From Nephromyces sp. MM_2019 (taxonomy: Eukaryota; Apicomplexa; Aconoidasida; Nephromycida): a stretch of DNA of 26,099 nt. The stretch lies in NCBI GenBank assembly GCA_015657535.1, contig JADHZB010000317.1, forward strand, positions 1-26,099. Reading direction: 5' to 3'. How positions within the stretch are numbered: position 1 is the first letter of the stretch; each line of letters opens with the position of its first letter. Below the pieces are notes generated by a model, which was not told the DNA's origin, made no database searches, and saw nothing but the letters and a program-made list of their open reading frames with translations. A program made the translations under genes and the position numbers. Of this stretch, positions 9,508 through 21,266 are shown in pieces.

Positions 9508-11525
9508 ATGAGCTTAAAGCGTATTTTAAACAATGTGTGTTTGGTTACACACTTAAAATCAAGGCCTATATACACACACAATGTCTACAGTACACACACA
9601 AATCTACACACAGTTGCCTATATTAGGCCCAATAAACTTTACAATGTTCTACACACACATCAAAAACTAGAAAAGGTAACTTTTGATGTTTTGTGTATAT
9701 ATATAGACAGCTAATACTAATATACAGATACTAATAACATAAACTGTATATACATACACAAACAACCGCAGCTTAAAAAAACCCACACACACATATAACA
9801 CATAAAATGTAAGATAAAATCCCACCAAATTAATAAAGTCACACTAATTAACACTCACATAAAAATAAAACCACCCAAATTCACATATTAACAAAGTACA
9901 CCCATCCACACATATATGTACACCCACACTCACATATACACACAGACAAGTACATACACACATTAAAAATACAGACGTATTCACACATTTTAGATTATTT
10001 GTTTTCTGTCTATTGATTTTTTTATGAATTTATAATATATATATTCTTTTGAGCTATTTATATTGAAAAATATGTGTGTAGCTTATACACATTAATGTGT
10101 AAGGAATTTTAGTGTGTGTAAGGCAATCTATTTAATACGTTAAAATTTAAAGTGCGTAAGCTCACCATTTTCAGTGTGTAAATTCACAATTTTCTATATG
10201 TGTAATCCACATTTTTAATGTGTGCAATTCTATATACAATTTTATTATATAAACTACTCATTTTTGTTTTAAATGTTTCATCTTACTGAAATTTTCTGCT
10301 TTCCCATTCACATCATTTTTATAAACCACTTTTCTACACATATTATCACATAAATTACAAACACTACATTTATACCCCTTATCCTCACACACATGATACC
10401 TTAACCACTAATGAAACACTTTGATTACACCCCTCAATTAAACACATATTTACACCCATCAACTACACACTATATTCCCTTCAACAACACAGCCTTTATA
10501 CACCTTACATATAACCTTTTTAGAATCATTTTTCTACACACATTATCACCAATGAACAAATCCCCTATCCCATAGTGAGGATTGTTGATCAAAATGGTTG
10601 GATTGGTGACATGAGCCCTATTGAGGGTACTGTTTTAGCTACACAGAGGAAACACACGCTCATATTAATTCAACCCCGGGCTAGCCCTCCTGTGTGTAAG
10701 ATAGCACCACTCGATGAACATCTAGTTAACCACCTCACAAAAAAAACAGCAAAAAATTATACAGAAAATGAGTCCCAGAAACATAACGCCCAAACTTTCA
10801 AGAAGGGGGCTAGTAGAGACAAAAATACCGCCAGCGGGCCTTTGCCCTCCAAACACCCAAAAGTACATATGGTGGGAGATGAAGAAACATTTGTAGATAC
10901 ACATTCTCATATTCAAATGCAAAATCAACCAAATTACACGAGCGTTCAGTTGCCTTCTGAAAATCCTATCCATACTCAAGATAGCACATATTCACAGGGC
11001 TACACACACACACAGACACATGATAAGCGCGAATACCAGAGTTTCACACACCCACTCTCCACACCTCAAACACAATCTCTAACCTCTCCAAACACACCCG
11101 CACTTTCTACACACACCACAAATAACTCTTCAGGCCAATTTACATTTGACCCTTCCTCACCAATACGAACAGTACGTTTGAGTGGGGCTTGTCAAGATCA
11201 CGATTTACAAAGAAAATTAACCCAGGCTCGTAATTTCTTACTAAAAGGTCATCGTACGCACATTGAACTCACTAAACCATCAAATTGTACTGCACACACA
11301 ATGATTGGACGTTTACACACAATTTGTGGAGAGTTGTTAGATATAGCTAAACCCATTAATTTACCTGTAGCGACCTCATCATTTGAAGGCGTTTCTGTGT
11401 GTATAAAATTTTGGCCATGTTCACCTGAACAAGCCAAATTAAATTCTTTACCAGTCTTTAAGTTTGATAGTATATCTACTGATAGTACACACAAACGGTC
11501 TCCTAAGAAATGGGGGAAAAAATAA
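9508..11525 (+). CDS. Mitochondrial translation initiation factor IF-3
   Basis: IF-3 keeps ribosomal subunits apart and checks start-codon pairing in mitochondrial initiation. Exon 1 (9508-9675) encodes 56 residues starting MSLKRILNNVCLVTHLKSRP, a basic, hydroxylated mitochondrial presequence. A GTAACT donor and CTTTTTAG acceptor remove 9676-10523, and exon 2 runs 10524-11525, giving 389 residues. The N-domain (about 66-123) has NEQIPYPIVRIVDQNGWIG and ASPPVCKI, matching the bacterial sequence ending AEPPVCRI. The C-domain (about 269-355) has IRTVRLSGACQDHDLQRKL, FLLKGHRTHIEL and a final strand VSVCIKFWP. Between them lies an unusually long, Thr/His/Ser/Gln-rich linker (about 124-268) where bacteria have a short helix. 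A basic tail ends KRSPKKWGKK. There is no in-frame ATG between the stop at 10521-10523 and the N-domain, so the upstream exon is required. Confidence 0.93.
10324..10350 (+). repeat. Intronic partial duplicate of the IF3 exon 2 start
   Basis: Bases 10324-10350 match 10524-10550, exactly 200 bp downstream, at 23 of 27 positions. Both encode NHFSTHIIT in one frame. The upstream copy lacks an AG acceptor before it and is followed by a stop, so it is probably a relic of duplication, or a chance likeness in CA-rich DNA. Confidence 0.6.
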
Positions 11526-11526
11526 A
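11521..11526 (+). promoter_or_regulatory. AATAAA polyadenylation signal overlapping the IF3 stop codon
   Basis: The IF3 stop TAA (11523-11525) lies within an AATAAA hexamer. A very short 3' UTR is possible, but the hexamer is also common by chance in AT-rich DNA. Confidence 0.35.
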
Positions 11527-11544
11527 ATTTTGTATAATGTGTGT

Positions 11545-11705
11545 GGGTTGTTGAGTGGGGGGAGGGGTAAATTAGAGTATGTGTGGGGTAATGTAGAGTA
11601 TGTGTGGGGTAATGTAGAGTATGTGTGGGGTAATATAGAGTATGTGTATATGGGGTGAGAGTAGAGTGTGCCTGTGTGTGGGGTGCGGGTAGAGTGTGTG
11701 TGTGG
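11545..11705 (+). repeat. G-rich 21-bp tandem repeats directly after IF3
   Basis: The unit TAGAGTATGTGTGGGGTAATG repeats about three to four times (11573-11650) and is preceded by a run of GGGGGGAGGGG and followed by further GGGG clusters. All G-runs are on the sense strand of IF3 just after its stop codon. They could form a loose G-quadruplex or act as a 3'-end or pausing element; that role is inferred. Confidence 0.8.
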
Positions 11706-11859
11706 AGGGGTATAGTATGTGTAATTAATTTGTATGTAGATAGCATGTGTGTGTATCTTGTTTCTAGTAGGTCTGATTTTTCCGTATGGATGTATAATTA
11801 TATGTATGAATTATGTGGATGTGTAATTGTGAGAATTTTCAAATGTATAATGTTTTTAT

Positions 11860-13700
11860 TTGAACATTAGCTTATATAAATCCTGATACCCTCTTTAATT
11901 TTGTATATTTCACATATTTACACCCATTTATATCCACTTTATCTTTTCCATTTAAATTTACAAACCCTTTTAACATCCTACACACACATACACATTATAA
12001 CCAATTGACTAACTTTTAAAAATTCTAAGATAGAGGGATCTCATATATTTTATTTAGAAACAATTTTTATTCAGCTACAAATATATTTTACAAGCATCTC
12101 AAATCTAATTTAAACATACTTTTTACCCATATTTTATTTATGAGATATATTTTGTCTGTAAATTACACACAAACTCAAACTATTTATAATTGCACTTTGT
12201 GTGTAAAACCACAACTTTGGTGTATATATATTCATATAATACATATTATATAGATAGCTATGGGTGGGTACATATCTATTTGTCGCAATTTTATGTTTGT
12301 AGACTGTGTATGATTATAAATGATATTTTGAATATGTGTATAATAGGTTTTGAATAATTAGGTCTTCATATTGAATTTAGGAGTATTTATTATATATAAA
12401 TTTGGGCTAAAATTAAACATAATATAAAGTGTGCGAATGATCTATTTTCAGATATTTACACATTAATTGAATTTACGTACACTTGTTTTAATCATTAGTA
12501 AGTTAGATTTGAGTGTACAAAGTTCAAATATATATATTTAAAGCTGTGCATATTTTAATAGTTGTAAAATGTTTTATTAGCAAACAAGATATAATTACAC
12601 ATAAATATGTAACTTAGGTTAAATAATTAATTATATACACATCAAGAAATCTCGTATAGAGGCTTTAGGAACTATATTTACTACAATTTTATACACCTAT
12701 ATGTACAAACGATTTTATGAGTGTTTCTAAACTTACACACATAAATATAATTAATAATGAACACACTTCACAAAGGTTACACACGATTATCACACAAGTT
12801 TACATATATATATAACATGTTAATTGAAGTTATGTATTCACATGAAATAACACTTGCACACACGATTTAAAAACTAAAATTAAACAAACAAAAACTAAAA
12901 CTGATTATTCAACAACATAGTTACATACAATCCAATAACTAAAATTACACACATGTCAAATAGTAATTCAACAAAAGTGTAATAGCATAAACACACACAC
13001 TTGTATAATTTGCAAAATTTACAAAAATAAATCATACTAACACACACACAATTTCACTCAATCAATAATATTTACATTTTAATTTAGCAACATAGCAAAA
13101 TTAAAATATCAAAGATTATTGAATTTAATGAAAATTTTTTTTGAAATTTAATATTTGTAGAAATAATCGAAAATTAAAAATAATTAAGCTATATGAACTT
13201 GGCTAAATAATTAATTTACACAAAAATATAATTTAAAAATCTACATACATCTTAGCATACCCTATAAAATCATATATAGGAATTGTTTTCAAATTTATAT
13301 AATAAACGCGATCCAAATTTACACACAAAATTTATATCGAATTTACAGCTAAAATTAAATAGAATTTGCACACATAATTACATCAAATATACTAAGGAAA
13401 TTTGTGTCGAATTTACACAAAAGATTAAATTGACTTTACACACAAGATTACATCGAATTTACATACATAATTACATCAAATTTATTCACAAAATAGCATT
13501 AAATTTACAAAACTAAAAATTTCAAAATTTACATATACCCATAAACTTACTATTTTGTAGTTTAAAAACTAAGTTTAATCTCGAGTTCCTTTACATAGAT
13601 TTATTATCAAAGGCCTGCAGTTATTCACAAACCTATGTATGTAAATACATATAGAAAACCCATTCAGAAAATATAAAAGTTCATAAACAGATTATTAGCT
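11860..13700. other. AT-rich spacer, no gene seen
   Basis: AT-rich sequence with scattered CA and TG runs. Apart from the degenerate repeat at 13312-13530, no coding family motif, RNA gene or convincing splice pair was seen on either strand. Confidence 0.55.
13312..13530. repeat. Degenerate 23-24-bp tandem repeat
   Basis: About nine diverged copies of a unit of the type AATTTACACACAAAATTACA recur every 23-24 bases. The spurious 77-codon frame over it is just the repeat in translation. Confidence 0.7.
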
Positions 13701-13815
13701 ATATACCTACAGCACACACGTAACACACACGCACATCAAGCGCAAAAGTACGCAACCGGTGCATAAACGCACCCACACATTTGTTACATTTCCACCCACA
13801 CATATATACATCCAC

Positions 13816-13934
13816 ACCCACACATAAATACAATCGCTCATAAGATTATATATACCCACACATAAATACAATCGCTCATAAGATTATATATACCCACACA
13901 TAAATACAATCCCTTATAGGATTATATATACCCA
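13816..13934. repeat. 38-bp tandem repeat, three copies
   Basis: The unit begins ACCCACACATAAATACAATC and ends in TTATATAT. Starts fall at 13816, 13854 and 13892, with a partial fourth at 13930. The first two copies are identical and the third differs at a few sites, which suggests recent expansion. It lies about 0.8 kb upstream of TFIIE-alpha. Confidence 0.93.
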
Positions 13935-14459
13935 TACAGTTACATACAAACCATAAGCAAACACACACAAATAAAGATGCCAAGCACATAAACTGAGTAC
14001 GTAAAACATTTAAATAATCTATTCACACCAAACTAAACACTATAACAAATAATAATTAACTATACACACATATTCATATACACGCACATACCTACCACAC
14101 ACCTACATGCACACATACATACAAATACTTGCATATATAGATGAGTTAAAAACATCATTTTATTAAAGAAACACATGTGATTCCTGATTAAAACTAAGTA
14201 CACATGTGTAAAAAAGTACTCCTCCTAATATATCATATAGATACATATAATCACTATAAATATTTTTAAATACATCTACATACACTCATCTAAGTATGAG
14301 CTTTACAATTCGATTTTGAATTTTTTGCTTCAGATACATAAATTTTTTGATAAAAGTTACGCATAGACCATTCAACATATATATTCACACGTACACATAC
14401 ACACTCACAAACACTGAAATACAAAACACACCTATTATCAATTCCTATATATATCTCCT

Positions 14460-14588
14460 TTAAATTTTTACACATTTTGATATACAAAGAGATATACACA
14501 CTGTAGTACAATGTCCATCAATTTTATATATTGGTTTTAATAATCTTTTGAAACACAGAGGATCTGATTTATCCACTGTCATAATCAT
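14460..14588 (-). CDS. Possible first exon of a small minus-strand gene, unidentified
   Basis: On the minus strand an ATG at 14588 opens MIMTVDKSDPLCFKRLLK, continuing through PIYKIDGHCTT to a possible donor GTGTGTATA near 14501. Read on without splicing, the frame ends at 14460. A likely continuation lies at 14290-14400 (VEWSMRNFYQKIYVSEAK, with stop TAG at 14290-14292), after an acceptor-like TATTTCAG near 14411. The stretch is less AT-rich and less repetitive than its surroundings. Another open frame of similar length covers it on the plus strand, so strand and reality are both uncertain. It would be divergent from TFIIE-alpha with about 160 bp between starts. Confidence 0.28.
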   Translation of the reverse strand: MIMTVDKSDPLCFKRLLKPIYKIDGHCTTVCISLCISKCVKI

Positions 14589-14747
14589 AGACTTAGCATA
14601 TATAGTAAACATATACACAAAATTATATCACCATCACATACCCACACACAACCAAATTACCTACACTCACACACATCACATCACCTACACCCACACATCC
14701 ACACACACATACGTTTATATTTTTAGTATTATATTATATATACACCC

Positions 14748-17700
14748 ATGAAGTTTTCACCCACTTCTATGAGCCCCTCCAAACCTTCTTCAACCTCCAC
14801 AGATGAAGCAAACACACACATAAATTCACACACAGTTTCATTCCCTACTACACACAATCCCACATCTTCTACACAGCCCTTAAAGGAGTTTAATCGTACG
14901 CATTTTCAATCATTAATTCAGTGTGTAAGTCGTTTGTTTTGTGACGATGAACAAATTGTTTTACTTGACTTTCTTACACACCAAGAAAAATCATTCACTG
15001 AGTCTGATTTGATCGAACGATTGGGATGGAACACCAAACGTTTTAGAGAAGTGTGTGCATCGTTGGAGAGAGAGAAATACATTGTCAAAGAACAAATCTC
15101 CTCTTCAGCCGTAGAGATGCCTTACACACCTAATAAAGATCGTATCTCCTACAAACAAATCAGCAAGTATGTGTGTATATATTGATGTGTATTACATTTT
15201 TGTTTAACTACCTGATCTATATTTTCGTGTACGTGTGTGTGTATTGATTATATTTATAGTATCATATATACTCATGCTTTATCCGTTTCGTTGATGTTTT
15301 GGTGGGAGGTGAGAGTATGACTTAGCTCATGTGTGTTTATTAGGGATGGGTATTTGATATAATTTATGTGTGTATATCTTACAAAATATGATTGTATGTA
15401 ACTCTTAATAAAGTACCTTTATATCTCATTTTATTCTCAATATATGCTTATAAATTTAGAGACAAGGTTTTACACACTGTTGGTAATACACCTTATCATT
15501 ATCGTATTAATTCACACATTGCTGCTGTCTTACAATATCGATGCCGAAAAGTAGAAAGTACGTTAGAGAATGCATTAGATGAATGTTACAAGGAAGATAT
15601 ATATTCATGTGTGAGATGTGGACGACAATTTGATGCATTACAAGCTCAAACATTAGATTTACACCCAGAAGATGCCCATTTTATGTGTGTGTGTGGAAAC
15701 CGTTTGGAACATGAGGTATATACAATTTCTGTGATTATATACTATAACTAACATCTACCAATTGACCTGTGTTATTATCTTTATTTAAACCCTAAAATGT
15801 GCACAATAATTATGATAACCTCATCAACAGCTACATTGAACATACACACCATGATCTCAACATTTCTAGGCCATGAACACTCACACATTTTTCCACACAT
15901 ACATACAAATAATAGCTTTTACATATTGAATTCACACATAAATAACATTGACTGAAACCTGCTATATTTCATTAAGTAGACACATATATCAACCGGATGT
16001 ATGTACACCCAATATACCAAACTACACACAACCAAATAGTACACATTTTTACCCTTTCATTTATCTTTTATTATGTAAATCACAGGATAATGCAGTTGAT
16101 ATAGAGCGCCTAACAGTCCTACAGAAACAGTGTAAGGTGCACCTTCTACCCCTAAGAAAAGAAATTGAGAAGGTTTGGGGTATGTATGTACCCATTTTTC
16201 CACCTCAAAATAGATATAGCGAAGAATCAAAAAGCACACAAAATGGTAGAAAGGGAGATAAATACACATCCTATGATGGTGATTCAAATGTTTCAAACAC
16301 AACTTCCAATCCTAGTGACGCTGCCGATGGAAAATCAGCTTCTACACCTTCACATCCAAGTATGAGTTTTACACATATTCTGATAATCTGTTGTATATCT
16401 TTATGAAAAACTTAAAACAACTTTTCACACAATTTACACCCACAGATAACAATTTTAGAGTTCATATTGATCCATCTGAAGGCCAATTCACTGTTAAAAA
16501 AGATATGCCTTCTTGGTTGGTAAGTGGTAAACAAAACGCAACTTCCCCACCACCTTTCCAAGCATCAGGCCCTCTACACCTTCGATCCATCAAAACAAAT
16601 TTACCAACATCTGGACCTAGCCAAACAAGTTACTTATCCGGCTCGATAACACCTGAGCTTAAAGGTAGATGTTCTAAACGATTTCTCAATATCAATTATT
16701 ATTGTTCCTACTTAATTTTGTTATCACACACCCTCTAACATCTTCCAGATTTACCTTAAATAATGAATAAAATTGACTTAAATGATATGCTTTATTAATA
16801 TAGATAGATAAATTTGACTTAAATCCTTGTATATTTTTTTTAATTTAGCGAAAAACCCTATTATAAATACATTTCCAGAACCAACTACTAAGGCTGCTTC
16901 ATATAGCCAACCCGATAAAACTTCTCAACCTAGTGATAATTTAAATAGGGTAAATTCATCTGAACAACAAGGGCGGAAACACTTGCAGATTAAATTTAAG
17001 CCGACTGTACACCCAAATAGGGACCCCCGAAATTATCAAAAACAAAATTCTTCCACCCAACCGATCAATAAGACTACCCTAGCTCCCATATCTAAACCTC
17101 CTATGGGAAAACAGGGGATTATGCCTTCACCACCTACCTTAGAGAAGACAGTAGTAGATGAATCTAAAGTCATACAAACGCCAATACAGGAACTCATTGA
17201 TAAACCGACTCACACACAACCTATCAAAACAACTGAAGAAGAAGAACCCAGTATATTCTTATCGAAATTCAATCGTTATTTTCTATTATCAGGTATATAT
17301 TTTGCGCTATTCAAACACTGATATATTCAGCTATATCGCTTTTGAACAATAATTACTCATTTTACTCACACTCTCACAACTGCGAACTAACTCCTTTTTC
17401 TTGGCGATTTTCTTCCATCAATTTTAGTTCAATGATTATGAAATCATACCTTAATATTATGATTTAATTCTCTTGAAATTTTTAGCTATTCTTTATCTTG
17501 ATTTAAAATGATTAATTTTTTATTTTTATGATCAGAGTGTGAAAATTTACAACAAGAAATGACACACGGAGAATTTGAGGTCAGTATATCCATAATAAAT
17601 ATAGAATTAAAAATGCTTTGATCATTGAAAATTGAATGCCTAGTGTTTAGTATACAACAATTTACATTTAAACTTGCTATAGCTCAATTCACCTCTCCCA

Positions 17701-17993
17701 GACTCTCTTTATCGTAGACATAAGATCTTTCTCACACATCATACATCTCTACATATATAGATCAACACACTTGATAAATGTTATGAATATAACTAATCAT
17801 CTTTAACCGATCCTTCGCATCATTTGTATTCCGTCATTTATAACATATATGATTAAAGCACTTAGCTAAATAACTCTGTTCCTGATTACTTTATAACTGA
17901 AGCAACCAGATTTACAAAAGAATTTTCCAATTTTCTATATGCCTTGTACAGAAATTCACAGAGCTTCAAGATGAATTTTTAAACGTATTTTAG
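14748..17993 (+). CDS. General transcription factor IIE alpha subunit (TFIIE-alpha)
   Basis: TFIIE-alpha recruits and regulates TFIIH at RNA polymerase II promoters. Seven exons, 14748-15166, 15460-15715, 16086-16359, 16446-16664, 16849-17292, 17536-17579 and 17952-17993, join in phase to 565 residues. After a Ser/Thr-rich N-terminus, the TFE winged-helix region spans about 47-120 (FNRTHFQSLIQCVSRLF, FTESDLIERLGW, FREVCASLEREKYIVKEQ). A helical stretch follows, then a zinc ribbon with Cys190 and Cys193 (CVRCGRQFDAL) and Cys216 and Cys218 (FMCVCGNRL). The second pair is C-x-C instead of the usual C-x2-C. Next come DNAVDIERLTVLQKQC and LPLRKEIEKVW, matching the helix after the ribbon, then a long Ser/Pro/Thr/Gln-rich region and an acidic short C-terminus ending KFTELQDEFLNVF. 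The last two small exons are inferred from splice signals and open frame. Confidence 0.88.
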
Positions 17994-20000
17994 ATAATTC
18001 TGGCATATTAAACGTATATCAACGCTCTTTTAGAAACTGAACCTTCTCACTTTTAAACTATATTAAGATAAATTTAATTCTACGATAATATAAGGGATTG
18101 TATCTCTCATCACACAAATAAATCTTGAAAATTTAAATATTAAATAAACTTGTAATTTATACAAATTCTTCAAAATGAATCTGTTGGAAAGTTTGCTTAA
18201 CTATTCACAAGAATGGTTCCAAGCAACTATTGTTTTTGCTACTATGAACTCCCAACAAAACTTTAGACCTGCTTACGCTCTCTTGATGATTACCTGTCTG
18301 TTAAAAATCCAAATTTTAAGCCTTTTATATCAACATGTTTATCGTGAATATCAATGATATAATTCTTTGATATACAGTTATGTTCTTTGAGAGTATCCTT
18401 AACATTGACAACCATAACCAAAAGCTTCACACTTCAAAAATTTAGATTATTCAGACACATTTGAACTGTATTGATTAAACTCTTAAACTTCTTTTTCAGC
18501 TGAAACGAGCCTAGAGATTTATCAAATTATTTGAAGCTCAATTCGATCCTTGTAATCTGTGTTTTTATACTTTTAATAATACTTCTTACACAGTTTTGGA
18601 AATGAAAGTGAAGTATCTTATCTTATAATTGAAACTATGTCCGAAATTCAAAAATATCAAGGACTTTAAACTTTTCTACTTTGAATAATCAATGACTACG
18701 ATTCACTTAATTTACTTATTAAGTACATTGATAATGAAGCTTAGTGGATTATCTCCAATAACTATAACTAAGAATTATATTTGAATGAGTTAGTATATCC
18801 TATTACCTTCTTTTGAATTCCTTAACAAAAAGAAGGGAAAAAAATCTTGCATCAAGTTCAAAAGTTGTTAACATAATTTTGATTTTTCTCTGAAGCTATA
18901 CTTGAAATCACCATCAGAAATATCAATAAATTGGTCAGGAGTGATATTTCGAATTGACAGGATTGTTTATTTGCACAATCTGAAATTATATGCCAACTCC
19001 TAATACTTAATATTACTCAAAATTTATCGTAATATCACATTTTTCATAAAAATAATTTTAAATGTACATTATTCACCTTTGAGAACTTGAAAATTTATTA
19101 TGGAGTGAAAAATGTATTTTCCAAAGAATGTTAAAAAATAGATCTAAATGGTTGTTTGCAATCAAAAGGTTAAATTAAATCTTTTAAGGTTTCCATTAAA
19201 TTCTTATCCGGGAATCTCTTGGAATATTCTAACTTAATAAGTTTTGCCTATATAAACAATATCCTATAAATATTATATGTTGAATTATTAACCCTTACAT
19301 TATTACAATGCAAAATACTAGCTTCATTATTGCATCCAGCTATATTTAATATAAATAAACTTTCAAATTTCTTATATATTCGAATCAATAACAGTATGCA
19401 TGTCTTTATATAAAAATTTGGAAACTATATATATAACTTTGTTATCAAGACTTCATTTATTCCATATGGATACATATGAAGAATTATATAGTTTTAATAT
19501 CATTGAAATCTAGTCTATTCAATAAATAAATACAAATAATATACTTTTTTATAAAGCTAAAGAGATTGAATGTTTAATTAATTTGTTATAATCGATTTTT
19601 TGCTATGTTTGTAATATAAAAAACAATATATATCTGTTACAATACCTTTTTGTGTAAATATACCAAGGTAACATCACCTTCGAACATAACATGTTTCAAT
19701 TGCTCAATACACACATATACTAAGCTTAATAAACAAGTTATGTCTTTGTACATCGTATAAATCCCATTTACTTCTCATAGTATAAAGTATGTCTTTGATT
19801 TCAATGATTATTAACCAATTGATTTCATTGAAAACTTAATTTAACAACTAAGGTCATACAAGACTTATCTAAAATCGAGAACTATACACAGATTTATGTT
19901 TGATAAAGATTGAAACATTCAGAATTATAAATAAATCTCATAAAAAATATATGGAAACACAACATACACACTACACAAGATTGATTGATAACAAGTACAC
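17994..20000. other. AT-rich block nearly free of CA/TG repeats, with coding-like fragments
   Basis: This stretch differs in texture from the rest: CA and TG runs are almost absent. Many short frames of 20-60 codons with balanced amino-acid use are scattered over both strands, for example 18175-18357 (60 codons, plus, starting MNLLESLLNYSQEWF) and about 18880-19010 (plus, KSPSEISINWSGVIFRIDR). They are broken by stops and I could not join them. A decayed gene or mobile element is possible, but no transposase, reverse transcriptase or terminal repeat was recognised. Confidence 0.4.
18175..18357 (+). pseudogene. 60-codon open frame, unidentified, possible gene remnant
   Basis: The frame opens with ATG after AT-rich sequence (MNLLESLLNYSQEWF), has a hydrophobic middle (AYALLMITCLLKIQILSLLY) and ends at a TGA. 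Codon and residue use look more like protein than like the surrounding AT-rich filler. No homologous family came to mind, and stops follow in all frames. It may be a small gene, one exon, or a remnant. Confidence 0.22.
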
Positions 20001-20520
20001 ACGGTAACAAAAAAGTTTTACATTAATATATGTAGGCTCAATGGAATCATGTCTTATACTCTATGTTTAGATATATGTATACTTAGATATATTTATACAC
20101 GTATATGTAATGGGTATGTGTATGCTTGTACATATAGGTAGGTGTGGGTAAATGGATGTGTGTATGTGCATGTGTTTAAAATTGTGTGTAAATTGGATGA
20201 TGTGTCCTTTTATATATATATGTATATAAATCAGTCTTTATCTTTTTATAAATTTGAATATATATTGGGATATCAAAAGAAAACATGTTTTAATTTGGTG
20301 CAATTTATACGAATATACATATACACATCTCAGTGTTATGTTTTATGTACTACGATATGTGTGTGTGCAATCAGTTTTACTCGCTATTAATCAGTTGTTA
20401 CATATTTAAGATTAAATATCACTATGGAATACATGTGTGTGTATATGGATAATTTTGAGTCAACCTGAATTATTTTATTTATATTGAGAATTGTAAGTTG
20501 TGTGAAACCATATATGTATA

Positions 20521-20625
20521 CACTCCTGAATGTGTTGTGATGTGTGTGTGATGTGTAATGTGTGTATGTGTGATGTATAATGTGTGTATATGTGTGATGT
20601 AAAATGTGTGTGTGCGTGATGTGGA
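20521..20625. repeat. TG-rich minisatellite, 22-24-bp unit
   Basis: Units of the type GTGATGTGTAATGTGTGTAT recur about four times with 22-24-bp spacing and small length changes in the TG part. Confidence 0.78.
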
Positions 20626-21138
20626 TTTTCTTAAAGTATAAATATCTTCAAATCGAGTATATTATATTAGATAACACACACACAATAAATAATATATAAT
20701 TTAAAGCACATATCATATTCGAATTACATTTTTTTATATATGGCTTTCAGTTACACACACAATTAGTCATTAGCAAGTTTATATGCAGTGTTTCAACACA
20801 CATATAAATATGTAACCATTTTTATTGTGTATGTGTGTGTAACCACACATCCATACACATTTATAACATATAGTGCCACCATATTAGGCCATGAGATTAC
20901 ATTCAATTACTATGATGTGTATATATATTTAGTCAATTATGTGTGTATGTATGCAATGATATAATTGTGTTTGCATATGGGATCATCATATAATTGACTG
21001 TGTGTATACAATTGTATAAGTAGATGTGTGTGTAAACACATGCGACATATAAAATGTATGTATATATGATTTTTGACTGCTTATAGACACATATATATAT
21101 ATAGACTGTACATTTTCACGTTTTTCAAGTGTGTGAGC

Positions 21139-21143
<5 letters not shown>

Positions 21144-21172
<29 letters not shown>
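21144..21172. repeat. (TA)n microsatellite
   Basis: Nearly pure TA repeat of about 29 bases, about 95 bases upstream of the start codon of the next gene. Confidence 0.9.
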
Positions 21173-21266
21173 CACCCGCACATACATGTTTAAACTTTGA
21201 CATATACACACCTACATATATATAGATACATAAAATGTGTGTGTGTGAATAGAATAATCATTCAAG

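Larger units (their letters stand above)
20001..21266. other. Intergenic region upstream of the large FKBP-like gene
   Basis: Mixed TG- and TA-rich spacer. It contains a TG minisatellite (20521-20625) and a TA run (21144-21172). No tRNA, snRNA or coding exon could be supported. The last 80 bases before the ATG at 21267 mix TACACACC and TATATAG motifs, with no clear core promoter. Confidence 0.5.

Noticed and set aside
10574..10575. CATAG at 10571-10575 as IF3 splice acceptor
   Set aside because: With exon 1 in phase 0 the next codon would be TGA, and the conserved NEQIPYPI segment would be lost.
10575..10577. GTG as start codon of IF3
   Set aside because: The frame continues upstream with the conserved NEQIPYPIV and joins in phase to a presequence exon with ATG at 9508; GTG starts are not expected in nuclear genes.
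13283..13516. 77-codon plus-strand frame
   Set aside because: It is a degenerate 23-24-bp repeat in translation, without protein-like conservation.
18880..19010. Minus-strand frame containing TILSIRNITPDQFIDISD
   Set aside because: It is attractive in composition but overlaps an equally open plus-strand frame and has no start or splice partners, so it is left as part of the unexplained block.
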